From assembly GCF_000265405.1 (NCBI RefSeq), contig NC_018010.1, positions 2,811,501 through 2,875,500 of the forward strand: a DNA stretch of 64,000 nucleotides, written 5' to 3'. The notes under the pieces are model-generated. The model did not search any database, was not told the DNA's origin, and was given only the letters and a program-made list of their open reading frames with translations. A program made the translations under genes and the position numbers. This DNA comes from Belliella baltica DSM 15883 (GTDB lineage: Bacteria > Bacteroidota > Bacteroidia > Cytophagales > Cyclobacteriaceae). Within the stretch, counting starts at the first letter, position 1; every line of letters begins with the position of its first letter. Positions 43,652-53,172 of the stretch are shown piece by piece.

Positions 43652-44278
43652 TTAATTATCTATTTCCAATGCCTCCAAAATATCAGCTAATTCATCAAAA
43701 TCTTTCAACCCTGGCTTAATCTCATCACCGCCTTGAAGCGATATTCCTCTAATCTTTGTCTTTTCAATTATATTTTCAATCGAATTTGCTTCCAAACCAA
43801 AGCCCAATAATACCTGGCATTTTTCAGATAAAGCTTTGATTTTTTCTAGAATTGAGTCATCTAAATGAAGCGTCTCACTTACCAAGTGAAGGGTGACATC
43901 ATGATCCGAATAGGATTGAGATTTTGTTATTAAATCTTCCAAATCGTCAACATCTTTGATGTTTTGCTTGAGGATTAAACCATAACTTGAATTGACAAGC
44001 ATTTTCAAATGAATTTCTTCTTGAATTTCTATGTATTTGATGTCAGGATAGCTTTTAAGTGTTTCTAAAATCGAATCGGGATGAGAATTTTCAAATTCCC
44101 CAACATACTCCAAACCCGAGAGCCAGCTCGTTATCTCTCCAAATTTTTCAGGAGAAATATAATTAGGTTGATTTTCTTCTAAGTTGAAGCCCATCAAGTT
44201 AACATACATTCCAGCACAGTATCTGGCATCACTTAGGTTGTTGATAGCACTTATTTTTACGAAAGTTTTGAGAGACAT
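43652..44278 (-). CDS. TrpF-like beta/alpha-barrel protein lacking catalytic residues
   Basis: 208 residues. The fold is that of phosphoribosylanthranilate isomerase: FVKISAINNLSDARYCAGMY matches the N-terminal KICGI-x-N-x-x-D-A segment, and RGISLQGGDEIKPGLKDFDE matches the C-terminal DVSSGVE-x-x-PG-x-KD segment. But the catalytic Cys of TrpF is Ser10 (KISA), the catalytic Asp (LLD-T/S) is replaced in LHLVSE (130-135), and the phosphate-binding SGGL reads LGFGL (158-162). So tryptophan synthesis activity is unlikely, and the protein may bind a related phosphate or have a different task. It lies just upstream of hemF. Confidence 0.7.
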   Translation of the reverse strand: MSLKTFVKISAINNLSDARYCAGMYVNLMGFNLEENQPNYISPEKFGEITSWLSGLEYVGEFENSHPDSILETLKSYPDIKYIEIQEEIHLKMLVNSSYGLILKQNIKDVDDLEDLITKSQSYSDHDVTLHLVSETLHLDDSILEKIKALSEKCQVLLGFGLEANSIENIIEKTKIRGISLQGGDEIKPGLKDFDELADILEALEIDN

Positions 44279-44362
44279 TTTAGATATTATTGTTTTTCTG
44301 CACGCTAAGGTAAAAGATTTCGATCGAAAAATGTATTTTTAGCATGTTGTTAGAAGAGTCAT

Positions 44363-45049
44363 ATGTACAGAATTAATTTAATTCCCCTTTTACTTATTCT
44401 TTGTGCCCTTTGGTCTTGCCAAGAAGTGGATGATCAGAACACAGATTTTGGATTTGATTATCAACCATTAGAAGTTGGACTTTTTTGGGAATATGAAGTT
44501 GAACAGACCATATATTTTGGAGAAAATGACTCGGAAACAAATAATTTTTATTTCCGTGACAAAGTTGATTATAGTTATTTAAGTGAGGAAGGAATCACAG
44601 TTTATGTCATGTTAAGAGAACGCTCAGCAAACCGCTCAAATTGGATAGGTGTTGGGAACTATGCTTTATTTGTAAGAAATAATGCTTTGGTCAGAATGCA
44701 AGATAATGAAAGGGTAGTTTCCCTTTCTTTTCCTCCAAAGATGAACAAGTCTTGGGACAGTAAAATTTATTCATCAAATGAATCTGATGAATTCACTATT
44801 GACTTATTGGGAGGTTATGAATTGAGATCGATAAACTATAATCAAGCTGTCAGGGTTCTACAAGAGATGGATGACGACGAGATTACTTTCCGTGATAACA
44901 GATACGAGGTTTTCGTAAAAGGTATAGGGATGATTGAGCAATTTTCTGAAGTGCTAACTTATTGTTCTCGAAATGACTGTTTGGGTCAGCAACTTGTAGA
45001 TTCTGGTGAAAAATTGCATTTAAAAATCATCAATTATGGGAAGATTTAA
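44363..45049 (+). CDS. Lipoprotein of unknown function
   Basis: 228 residues. Lipobox LWSC (Cys19) after a hydrophobic leader, so lipid-anchored. The mature part is beta-rich: WEYEVEQTIYFGENDSETNN, YLSEEGITVYVMLRERS, RVVSLSFPPKMNKSWDSK, YEVFVKGIGMIEQFSE, with two cysteines near the C-terminus (TYCSRNDCLG). It resembles numerous Bacteroidota envelope lipoproteins whose role is unknown. It overlaps the start of the T9SS subtilase gene by 14 bases, so the two are translationally coupled and may act together. Confidence 0.78.
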   Translation: MYRINLIPLLLILCALWSCQEVDDQNTDFGFDYQPLEVGLFWEYEVEQTIYFGENDSETNNFYFRDKVDYSYLSEEGITVYVMLRERSANRSNWIGVGNYALFVRNNALVRMQDNERVVSLSFPPKMNKSWDSKIYSSNESDEFTIDLLGGYELRSINYNQAVRVLQEMDDDEITFRDNRYEVFVKGIGMIEQFSEVLTYCSRNDCLGQQLVDSGEKLHLKIINYGKI

Positions 45050-46685
45050 GTTTTTTGCTGTTTTTGGTTTTGTGTTTTTTGTAGGTTTTGCCTCAGCGCA
45101 AAACAAATATGCAGTACATTATAAATATAAACCACAAGAGAACTTCTCCTTAGAAAGTCCAACTGAATTTTTGACTGAAAAATCAATACAAAGAAGAGCG
45201 AGTCAGGGAATTGCATTGGATAGTCTAGATTTGCCAGTTTCAGAAAAATACATTTCAATCATCAAAGAAAATGTCCAAAACGTTATTTATAACAGTAATT
45301 GGATGAATGCATCTTTGGTTGAGGCGACAGAAGAACAATTGGCGACAATTGGAAATTTAGATTTTGTTGAAAAGGTTGTTTTGGTTTATGTTTCACAATC
45401 TGCAGGAGGACGATTTTTGAGAAAAATAAAGAAAAGCAATCTGAATAGTATCAACTTTAAATTTGGATTTAGGAAGTCTCAAGTAGAAGATTATGAATTT
45501 CAAAATTCCCTTTTAGGGATCCCAGAGATGCATGAAGAAGGGTTTAAAGGAGAAGGTGTTACGATTGCTGTTTTTGATGCGGGATTTCCGGGAGTAGATC
45601 AAGTTGAAGGTTTTTCACATTTGATAGCAAGAAATCAAATTATCGGAACAAAAGACTTTGTGGACCTTAGTAATCCTAATGTCTATTCAAAAAACCAACA
45701 TGGGACAAATGTACTCTCTTTGATTGCTGCTAACTCACCTGAATTACTTGTTTCTGGTGCTCCTGATGCCAATTATATTCTCTGTATTACCGAAGATGTT
45801 TTTTCAGAATTCAGAATTGAAGAGTACAATTGGGTGAGGGCAGCTGAATATGCGGATAGTTTGGGTGTAGATATTATCAATTCCTCTTTAGGTTATCTTG
45901 ACTTTGATGATCCTAATATGGATTATACTTTTGAAGATTTAGATGGTACTACTGCCATCATTTCACAAGGAGCAGATATAGCTGGCAAAAAAGGGATTTT
46001 GATTGTAACGAGTGCAGGGAATTATGGTCCTAGACCTTTTTCGATTACAGCTCCTGCGGATGCAAATGGGATATTAGCTATTGGCGGTGTTGATAGAGAA
46101 TCTAAATGGTGGAGCAGAAGTTCACAAGGTCCAACCTCAGATGAGAGAATTAAGCCTGAATTATCAACCCTTGGAACTGGAGTGACTTTAATTACCCAAA
46201 CAGGAAGTTTAAATAATAATGGAAGTGGCACATCCTTCTCAGCTCCTCAGATTGCGGCTTTGGCAGCTGGATTATGGCAAGCAAAGCCAGAGTTGACAAA
46301 GGATGAATTAATTGAACTGTTAAAACAGAGTGGATCTCAATCGGAAGATCCGGATAATTTATTAGGATATGGAATTCCGAATTTCAGTAGAGCTTATTTC
46401 GGAGAGGTTTTAAATGTAGAAAATCCACAAAGCGAAAATTTTTCTTGGAGAATATATCCAAACCCGAACGATGGAAGAATTCTTTATGCGGATTTTGGTC
46501 AAGAACTTCTGGGAAAAATCAGAGTTTATCAGTCGAATGGGAATTTAATTTTTGAACAAGACTTAACGAGACCTTCCAATAATATTGCTTTTGAAGTAGA
46601 TATTTCTCAATTGAAAAGTGGATTGTATATTGTAGAAATGCAGTCAGGAAGAGAAATAAGAAGGACAAAATTAATAAAAAGGTAG
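45036..46685 (+). CDS. S8 (subtilisin) protease with type IX secretion C-terminal domain
   Basis: 549 residues. Signal peptide ends GFASAQ (about residue 22). The subtilase triad is seen as VFDAGFPG (Asp), NQHGTNVLSLIA (His) and GTSFSAPQIAALAA (Ser), with the Asn-containing TSAGNYG between. The C-terminal 75 residues (IYPNPNDGRILYADFG through SGLYIVEMQSGREIRRTKLI) form a type A sorting domain that directs export through the T9SS and cleavage at the cell surface. An extracellular protease is expected; its target is unknown. It overlaps the upstream lipoprotein gene. Confidence 0.9.
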   Translation: MGRFKFFAVFGFVFFVGFASAQNKYAVHYKYKPQENFSLESPTEFLTEKSIQRRASQGIALDSLDLPVSEKYISIIKENVQNVIYNSNWMNASLVEATEEQLATIGNLDFVEKVVLVYVSQSAGGRFLRKIKKSNLNSINFKFGFRKSQVEDYEFQNSLLGIPEMHEEGFKGEGVTIAVFDAGFPGVDQVEGFSHLIARNQIIGTKDFVDLSNPNVYSKNQHGTNVLSLIAANSPELLVSGAPDANYILCITEDVFSEFRIEEYNWVRAAEYADSLGVDIINSSLGYLDFDDPNMDYTFEDLDGTTAIISQGADIAGKKGILIVTSAGNYGPRPFSITAPADANGILAIGGVDRESKWWSRSSQGPTSDERIKPELSTLGTGVTLITQTGSLNNNGSGTSFSAPQIAALAAGLWQAKPELTKDELIELLKQSGSQSEDPDNLLGYGIPNFSRAYFGEVLNVENPQSENFSWRIYPNPNDGRILYADFGQELLGKIRVYQSNGNLIFEQDLTRPSNNIAFEVDISQLKSGLYIVEMQSGREIRRTKLIKR

Positions 46686-46737
46686 GGGGCTAAAATCTTT
46701 TTTATTTCCTTTGCAGCTTATAAACCCTACTAAAAAT

Positions 46738-47391
46738 ATGTCAGTAAAAATAGCTCCTTCGATACTTGCATCAGATTTCGCTAATCTTCAGAAAGAAATA
46801 GAAATGCTCAATGCTTCTGAAGCAGATTATATCCATGTAGATATCATGGACGGTGTTTTTGTTCCGAATATTTCATTTGGTATTCCTGTTACAGAAGCAG
46901 TCAATAAGCACGCGAAAAAGCCTTTGGATGTTCACTTGATGATCGTCAATCCTGATCAGTACTTAGAAGCTTTCAAAAATGCTGGGGCAGAAATCATATC
47001 AGTACATTATGAAGCTTGCGATCATTTGCATAGGACTTTGCAAGGGATCAAGCAGCTAGGCTGTAAAGCAGGTGTTGCTATAAATCCTCATACATCTGTG
47101 GAACTGTTGAAGGATGTTATTAAGGATATAGATTTGGTATGTATCATGTCAGTAAACCCTGGATTTGGTGGACAAAAATTCATTGAAAATACTTACAAAA
47201 AAGTTAAGAGACTTAAAGAAATTATCATCGAAAGTGGTGCACAAACAGAGATTGAAATTGATGGCGGAGTGAATCAAAAAAATGCAGGGATGCTGAGGGA
47301 GGCTGGAGCTGACGTTTTAGTTGCAGGTAGCTTTGTTTTTTCTTCCGAAGACCCAATTGCAACCATAAAAGAATTAAAAAAGATTCAGTAA
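46738..47391 (+). CDS. rpe: Ribulose-phosphate 3-epimerase
   Basis: 217 residues, TIM barrel. KIAPSILASDFANLQKEIEM is the family N-terminus; HVDIMDGVFVPNISFG holds the metal-binding His and Asp; LDVHLMIVNPDQYL the second His; VNPGFGGQKFIENT the phosphate loop; EIDGGVNQKNAGMLREAGAD the second catalytic Asp. It interconverts ribulose- and xylulose-5-phosphate in the pentose phosphate pathway, matching the transaldolase at 23879 in the same pathway. The start at 46738 (MSVKIAPS) is preferred to the longer frame from 46711. Confidence 0.95.
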   Translation: MSVKIAPSILASDFANLQKEIEMLNASEADYIHVDIMDGVFVPNISFGIPVTEAVNKHAKKPLDVHLMIVNPDQYLEAFKNAGAEIISVHYEACDHLHRTLQGIKQLGCKAGVAINPHTSVELLKDVIKDIDLVCIMSVNPGFGGQKFIENTYKKVKRLKEIIIESGAQTEIEIDGGVNQKNAGMLREAGADVLVAGSFVFSSEDPIATIKELKKIQ

Positions 47392-47545
47392 ATTAATTTT
47401 GATAAAACTCCTTCAATCTATAATATTTGCCTTTTAACAATTTTTAAGGCACAGAAATTGGACAATTCTTTGTAATAACGGGCTGAAAACATTTTATTAG
47501 AGGTTCGTTTTTGAATAAAAAAGTTAAATTAAATCAATTATCATG

Positions 47546-48058
47546 ATGAAAAGAGTATTTGTATTAGCCTTCTTATTGTTAGGTTTAATGAGTGTTCAAG
47601 TGAACGCTCAGGAGGTGTCAGAAGAAGTGACTGAAGAAGAAATGATGAAATTTGCCGCAATGGAAGCAAATTTCCTGGAATTCATGGCAGGCAAACAAGC
47701 TGAGGTAGAAGAGATGATCAAGACGAATGAAATCATCGGAGAAGGAGGCGCAAGATACAATGAGATTAAGGCTGCATGGGGAAATGAAGAGAAGTTAGCT
47801 GAAATTGAAATTACCGAAGAAGAAACAGCGGAATATCAAAGAATCCAAGATTTTATCGCATCATTGGGAGATGTAGCGAGGGAATATAAAACTGATTTGA
47901 TCATGGACGCTGAAGTATTAGGAGCAGCCACTTACAATAAAGTAAATAAAGCAATGAAGGAAAATCCTGAGGTTAAAGCTAAAGTAGATAGCCTGATTGC
48001 GGAAATGAAAGAAAAAGATGCTGAAGAAGATGGTGATACAGTCACAGACAGTTTATAA
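47546..48058 (+). CDS. Acidic exported protein of unknown function
   Basis: 170 residues, signal peptide ending VQVNAQ (about residue 22). The mature protein is strongly acidic and helical (EEVTEEEMMKFAAMEANFLE, KAKVDSLIAEMKEKDAEEDG) with no Cys. The middle (YQRIQDFIASLGDVAREY) looks like a short helical repeat seen in DUF4168-like proteins, but I do not claim a family. Met at 47543 is an equally good start. It is followed by a good terminator, so it is a single-gene unit. Periplasmic location and a binding role are inference. Confidence 0.65.
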   Translation: MKRVFVLAFLLLGLMSVQVNAQEVSEEVTEEEMMKFAAMEANFLEFMAGKQAEVEEMIKTNEIIGEGGARYNEIKAAWGNEEKLAEIEITEEETAEYQRIQDFIASLGDVAREYKTDLIMDAEVLGAATYNKVNKAMKENPEVKAKVDSLIAEMKEKDAEEDGDTVTDSL

Positions 48059-48078
48059 TAGCTGAAAGAATTATTTTG

Positions 48079-48112
48079 AGAAAGGTCTTCAATTTGAAGG
48101 CCTTTTTATTTT
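48079..48112 (+). terminator. Terminator after the acidic exported protein gene
   Basis: AAAGGTCTTC (48081-48090) pairs with GAAGGCCTTT (48096-48105), with one G-U pair, followed by T residues. Confidence 0.8.
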
Positions 48113-48155
48113 TATTAGAAGTATTATTTTTAATTTGGGTTTCGTTAATGATAAT

Positions 48156-49142
48156 ATGAAATACAGTCGAGTTTTACTTCCCCTTATTTTAGTCTCCTTA
48201 ATTTCAAGTGAGATTTTAGCTCAAGAAGATATTTTTGGAATAGATACCAAAGCTAAGAGAGGTCGGATGAGTGAAAATAATATAGGTAATTTTTTCCGAC
48301 AAGCTATTAGCAATTTTAGTTTTGAGCTATCCGCCGGTGGAAATTATATTCAAAATGATTTGAATTTTCTTTCCAGCTTGCCAAGTGAATATCCAATTTC
48401 ACAATACAGAAATTTAGAAAATCCAAGAGAGCTATCTGGCAACGACACTATCAGTTTTAAAGGAAATGGCTTTGGCGTTCCTGTGAACTTAGGCGTTAGA
48501 CTGAATCTTTTCAATCTCTTGGTAGTTGGTGGTGGCTATGGAAGAGAAATGGGAAGTATGAATGCTTTGAAAGGTTCAGATTATCAATTTGAATTTGAAA
48601 ACAGTGCATATACTTTTGATAAACTCTATGGTACTGTTGGTCTTGTTTTGTATGATGCAAATAGGAGAAGGAGTTTTTTAAAATGGAGATATAGAAAATT
48701 TGCTACTCAAAATGTATATATGCAATCAGAAAAAACACAAAGGATGAGACAAAACTATCCTTGGAGATTTATTTTGGAAGGTGAATATGGAAATATTTTA
48801 GTAAGAAAATCAACCTCTCCTAACTTTGTTATTAATGATTCGCCTTATTATGGATTAGCGCTTAGAGTAGAGCGTGAATTTTCAGAATACGCAAGATTTT
48901 TTGTTAAAACAGGAATAGAAATGAGAGATTTCTCCTATCAGACACAAAATATTGAAGAATTTCAGAATATTAAACAAACCCTTTTGGGAGCTCAAGTTGG
49001 GCTTTCTATCAGTATTCCGGGTACAAAAAGATGTAAGGTTGAAGGTTGTGGCGTGGTTATGAAGCACTTACATAATGGAGTTGAATATAGAGGAAGTTCT
49101 ATTTTCAATTTACAAAACCGAAGAGTGGGTCAATGGTATTAA
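48156..49142 (+). CDS. Outer membrane beta-barrel-like protein with Cys/His C-terminal tail
   Basis: 328 residues with a signal peptide ending EILAQ (about residue 23). The body alternates strands typical of a barrel (FSFELSAGGNYIQNDLNFLS, VPVNLGVRLNLFNLLVVGGG, YGTVGLVLYD, ARFFVKTGIEMRDFSYQ, GAQVGLSISIPG). It ends in an unusual segment: Cys-x4-Cys then HLHNG and EYRGSSIF, with an Arg-rich end. I do not recognise the family. The Cys and His residues could bind a metal or anchor the protein. The Met at 48156 is chosen over 48135. gyrA follows after 93 bases without a clear functional link. Confidence 0.65.
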   Translation: MKYSRVLLPLILVSLISSEILAQEDIFGIDTKAKRGRMSENNIGNFFRQAISNFSFELSAGGNYIQNDLNFLSSLPSEYPISQYRNLENPRELSGNDTISFKGNGFGVPVNLGVRLNLFNLLVVGGGYGREMGSMNALKGSDYQFEFENSAYTFDKLYGTVGLVLYDANRRRSFLKWRYRKFATQNVYMQSEKTQRMRQNYPWRFILEGEYGNILVRKSTSPNFVINDSPYYGLALRVEREFSEYARFFVKTGIEMRDFSYQTQNIEEFQNIKQTLLGAQVGLSISIPGTKRCKVEGCGVVMKHLHNGVEYRGSSIFNLQNRRVGQWY

Positions 49143-49235
49143 AACTAATTCAAATTCACTCTTTCTGAGTGTAAAATCATATTTCAAAACCGTTTTCTTT
49201 TTATTATCTTGCAAGCTTATTGAGAATAGATAAAT

Positions 49236-51773
49236 ATGGCTCAAGGAGAAAAAGAGAATATCATACCGATTAACATTGAAGACGAAATGCGTGGAGCCTA
49301 CATCGATTATTCGATGTCGGTTATTGTTTCCAGAGCACTTCCAGATGTCCGAGACGGACTCAAGCCTGTTCACAGAAGAATCCTCTTCGGAATGCAAGAA
49401 TTGGGCGTACTACACAACAAATCCTTTAAAAAATCAGCTAGAATTGTTGGGGAAGTACTGGGTAAGTACCATCCTCACGGTGATTCAGCAGTATATGAAA
49501 CGATGGTTCGTATGGCTCAGCCATGGTCCTTAAGATATCCTTTGGTGGATGGTCAAGGCAACTTTGGTTCTGTGGATGGAGATAATCCAGCTGCAATGCG
49601 TTATACAGAAGCCAGGCTCAAAAGAATTGCTGAGGAATTGTTGATTGATATCAATAAAGAGACTGTTGATTTCCAGTTGAACTTTGATGACTCTTTGAAG
49701 GAGCCAGTGGTACTTCCAGCAAAAATTCCGGCATTATTACTCAATGGAGCGTCTGGGATTGCGGTAGGTATGGCTACCAATATGGCTCCGCACAATTTAG
49801 GAGAAATCGTAGATGGCATCACTGCTTACATTGATAACAAAGACATTACGATTCAAGAATTGATGGAGCACATTATTGCTCCAGATTTCCCAACGGGTGG
49901 GACTATTTATGGCTATAATGGTGTAAAAGCAGCTTTTGAAACTGGAAGAGGACGAATTATCGTTCGTGGTAAGGCAAACATTGAAACCAAAGACAATGGA
50001 AGAGAGATGATTATCATCACTGAGATTCCATACTTGGTCAATAAGGCCAACATGATTGAGAAAACAGCTCAATTAATCACAGAGAAAAAAATAGATGGTA
50101 TTTCTGCTATTAGAGATGAATCTGATAGACAAGGGATGCGAATTGTTTATGAATTGAAAAGAGATGCCATATCCAATGTGGTATTAAATAATCTTTATAA
50201 GCAAACACAGTTAATGACTTCTTTTTCAGTGAATAATGTTGCCCTTGTGAAAGGTAGACCTTATACGCTGAATTTGAAAGATATGATTGTTCATTACGTC
50301 AATCACCGCCACGAAGTGGTCGTGAGACGTACTGAATATGAATTAAGAGAAGCAGAAAAAAGAGCTCATATCTTATTGGGTTATTTGATCGCTTTAGATA
50401 ATATCGATGAAGTAATTGCTTTGATAAGAGGTTCAAGAGATCCTGAAACTGCTAGAAATGGCTTGATGGAACGTTTTGAATTGAGTGAAATTCAAGCAAG
50501 AGCTATCCTAGATATGAGACTTCAGCGTCTTACAGGCATGGAGCGTGAAAAGATTCAAGAAGAGTATGATCAAATCATGACTTTGATTGAAGAATTAAAA
50601 GAAATTCTTGCCAACGAAGACAAAAGAATGCAAATCATCAAAGACGAGCTTGCTGAAATGAAGCAAAGATACGCTGATGATAGAAGAACTGATATTGAGC
50701 ACAATGCTGAGGATTTCAGTTATGAAGATATGATTCCAAATGAAGAAGTAGTAATTACCGTGTCGCATGAGGGATATATCAAAAGAACTGCATTATCAGA
50801 ATATAGGACGCAAAGTAGAGGAGGTGTAGGTTCAAGAGGAGCCACAACAAAAGATGACGATTGGACAGAATATTTGTTCACGGCATCCACACATAATTAT
50901 CTCTTAATCTTTACAGATCTTGGTAAATTATTTTGGTTGAAAACCTATGCCATTCCAGAAGGTTCCAAAGCTTCTAAAGGAAGGCCAATTCAGAATCTGA
51001 TCAATATCACTTCTGAAGATAGCATTAGATCCATTATTCAAGTTGAAGATTTAAGCAACGAAGATTATATCAATAATAACTTCTTGGTGATGGTGACCAA
51101 AAAGGGAATCATCAAAAAGACCACGCTTGAACAATATTCAAGACCACGAACTAATGGGATTATAGCCTTAAACATCAGAGATGAAGATCAATTGATGCAA
51201 GTGGAAATGACTAATGGAAATTCGCACATTATCATTGCTGCACAATCTGGTCGGGCGATTCATTTCCACGAATCCACTGTAAGACCTATGGGCCGAACAG
51301 CTACAGGTGTCAAAGCTATAAAGTTAAGTAATGTTAACGACACAGTGATTGGCATGGTATGTGCCTCTAGAGAAGATGCAAGTCTTCTTGTAGTTTCTGA
51401 AAAAGGATATGGCAAAAGGTCACCTCTTGATGAGTATAGAATTACAAATAGAGGAGGAAAAGGAGTGAAGGCCATGAATGTAACTGAGAAAACAGGTTAT
51501 TTGGTGGCTATCAAAGAAGTAGTTGATACCGATGATTTGATGATTATCAATAAATCCGGAATTACAATCCGAACTCCTGTTTCAAATCTCCGAGTGATGG
51601 GAAGAGCTACACAAGGAGTCAGATTGATCAAACTTGGAGAAAACGACGAAATCTCGTCTGTTGAAAAAATCAGAAGAGAAGAAGAGTCTGAAGAAGATAC
51701 AGAAATTACCCAAAACCCACAGGGAGAAAACCCTGATTCAGAAAACAATATAACCGAAGATCCAAACAATTAG
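49236..51773 (+). CDS. gyrA: DNA gyrase subunit A
   Basis: 845 residues. [20 protein letters not shown] is the N-terminal arm; [12 protein letters not shown] and [20 protein letters not shown] the winged-helix region with the quinolone-resistance determining Ser/Asp area; RYTEARL contains the catalytic Tyr123 that joins DNA. The C-terminal half has GyrA-box-like beta-pinwheel repeats (for example [12 protein letters not shown] and [10 protein letters not shown]), the feature separating GyrA from ParC, and ends in an acidic tail. With GyrB it introduces negative supercoils using ATP. A TPR gene follows after 13 bases, so they are probably one operon. Confidence 0.97.
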   Translation: MAQGEKENIIPINIEDEMRGAYIDYSMSVIVSRALPDVRDGLKPVHRRILFGMQELGVLHNKSFKKSARIVGEVLGKYHPHGDSAVYETMVRMAQPWSLRYPLVDGQGNFGSVDGDNPAAMRYTEARLKRIAEELLIDINKETVDFQLNFDDSLKEPVVLPAKIPALLLNGASGIAVGMATNMAPHNLGEIVDGITAYIDNKDITIQELMEHIIAPDFPTGGTIYGYNGVKAAFETGRGRIIVRGKANIETKDNGREMIIITEIPYLVNKANMIEKTAQLITEKKIDGISAIRDESDRQGMRIVYELKRDAISNVVLNNLYKQTQLMTSFSVNNVALVKGRPYTLNLKDMIVHYVNHRHEVVVRRTEYELREAEKRAHILLGYLIALDNIDEVIALIRGSRDPETARNGLMERFELSEIQARAILDMRLQRLTGMEREKIQEEYDQIMTLIEELKEILANEDKRMQIIKDELAEMKQRYADDRRTDIEHNAEDFSYEDMIPNEEVVITVSHEGYIKRTALSEYRTQSRGGVGSRGATTKDDDWTEYLFTASTHNYLLIFTDLGKLFWLKTYAIPEGSKASKGRPIQNLINITSEDSIRSIIQVEDLSNEDYINNNFLVMVTKKGIIKKTTLEQYSRPRTNGIIALNIRDEDQLMQVEMTNGNSHIIIAAQSGRAIHFHESTVRPMGRTATGVKAIKLSNVNDTVIGMVCASREDASLLVVSEKGYGKRSPLDEYRITNRGGKGVKAMNVTEKTGYLVAIKEVVDTDDLMIINKSGITIRTPVSNLRVMGRATQGVRLIKLGENDEISSVEKIRREEESEEDTEITQNPQGENPDSENNITEDPNN

Positions 51774-51786
51774 AAAAAAGAACAAA

Positions 51787-52995
51787 ATGAAAAAGTTAAT
51801 CTTATCATTAGCCTTAGTAGGTTTTGTCACCGTAAGTTTCGCACAGAAAAAAGTGGTGAAATCTGCTGAAAGAAACTTTAAAAAAGGAGAACTGACAACT
51901 GCATTGACTGAGGTTGAAAGTGCATTGCAAGATCCCGAGACAAAAGATGATCCAGAAACTCATTTACTCAAAGGAAAAATCCAAACAAAAATCTACGATT
52001 CAGCTGATGAAACTGAAATGTCAACAGTTGAATTAGGAAAAGATGCCTATTCTGTTTTTCAGAAAACCATGGAAATGGTAGGAAATGACAAGGAAAGTAA
52101 AGTTGGTAAAGAGGTTTTTGAAGATGATCTTGCAGGAATGCCAGAAAATTTGAGACCTTATAGCATGGAAACATTAAAAAATTCGACTTTCCAAAAAGCT
52201 ATAGCCACTTACGAAGCAGATAATCTTGAGATGGCTTATGAGTACTTTGGTCTAGCTAGTGAAATCAGCCCTACTGATACTACAATGAACTTTAATGCTG
52301 GCTATCTTGCATTTCAATTGGATAAAACAGATGAGGCAAAAGTATATTTAAATCGCTTGTTAGAAATTGAAGATTATGATAAGTTAAATGCTTATTATTT
52401 CCTAATTCAGATTGCAAGTGGAGCAGATAAAGATCCTGAGGAAGCTTATAGACTCGTTACAGAAGCTAGAAAAATTGATCCAAACGACAAGACACTTGCT
52501 GAGTTTGAAATTCAACTTTTATTACAATTGGATAAATTGGACGAAGCAATGAAATCTGTTGTTGCAGCTTTGGAAAACGACCCGGAAAACACAGGCCTTC
52601 TTTTAAGATACGGCTATTTATTAGAACAATCTGGGGATATGGAAGGTGCATTAGCTCAGTATGAAAAGTCTGTACAAGTTGATCCAGATTTCTATGAAGG
52701 AAATAACTACGCCGGGGCAATCTACATTGAAAAGGCAAGAGTAATCTTGAATGAAGTCGGTTCACTTTCTGATGAAGAATGGGAAAAAAGAGCTGATTCA
52801 ATGAATAAGGAGGCAGAAGAGTATTATGTAAAAGCAATACCTTATTTCACTAAAGCTGTAGAAATAAAGCCTGAAGCAACTAATATTTTAGAAATTCTCT
52901 TCCAAATTCATACAAAATTAGAAAACGAGCAAGAGGCAGAGAAATATAATCAAAAATTGATCGAGCTACTCGGTGAAAATTGGATGGAAGGTTAA
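51787..52995 (+). CDS. TPR-repeat exported protein
   Basis: 402 residues, signal peptide ending VSFAQ (about residue 19). Tetratricopeptide-type helical repeats run through the mature part, for example FKKGELTTALTEVESALQDP, MAYEYFGLASEISPTDTTMN, AKVYLNRLLEIEDYDKLNAY and GALAQYEKSVQVDPDFYEGN. TPR proteins act as scaffolds for protein complexes, here in the periplasm. The gene starts 13 bases after gyrA and is closed by a terminator. Co-transcription of an exported TPR protein with gyrA is likely, but a functional link to the gyrase is not implied. Confidence 0.83.
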   Translation: MKKLILSLALVGFVTVSFAQKKVVKSAERNFKKGELTTALTEVESALQDPETKDDPETHLLKGKIQTKIYDSADETEMSTVELGKDAYSVFQKTMEMVGNDKESKVGKEVFEDDLAGMPENLRPYSMETLKNSTFQKAIATYEADNLEMAYEYFGLASEISPTDTTMNFNAGYLAFQLDKTDEAKVYLNRLLEIEDYDKLNAYYFLIQIASGADKDPEEAYRLVTEARKIDPNDKTLAEFEIQLLLQLDKLDEAMKSVVAALENDPENTGLLLRYGYLLEQSGDMEGALAQYEKSVQVDPDFYEGNNYAGAIYIEKARVILNEVGSLSDEEWEKRADSMNKEAEEYYVKAIPYFTKAVEIKPEATNILEILFQIHTKLENEQEAEKYNQKLIELLGENWMEG

Positions 52996-53022
52996 TTTTT
53001 CCACCATAATCAAAAAAAAAAA

Positions 53023-53048
53023 AGCTGCCTTTTAGGTGGCTTTTTTTA
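53023..53048 (+). terminator. Terminator after the TPR gene
   Basis: An A run and GCTGCC pair, with two wobble pairs, with GGTGGC and a T run around a short loop. It follows the TPR stop by about 25 bases. Confidence 0.75.
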
Positions 53049-53172
53049 TGATTTTTTGTTTTTCTTGACCATTCATCATATATGTTAACATCATGAAAAA
53101 CCCTTTGATAAAAAAACGTTTTTATATGATTGAAACATATTCTAGATTTTGATCTACAAATTTTAAATCCAA

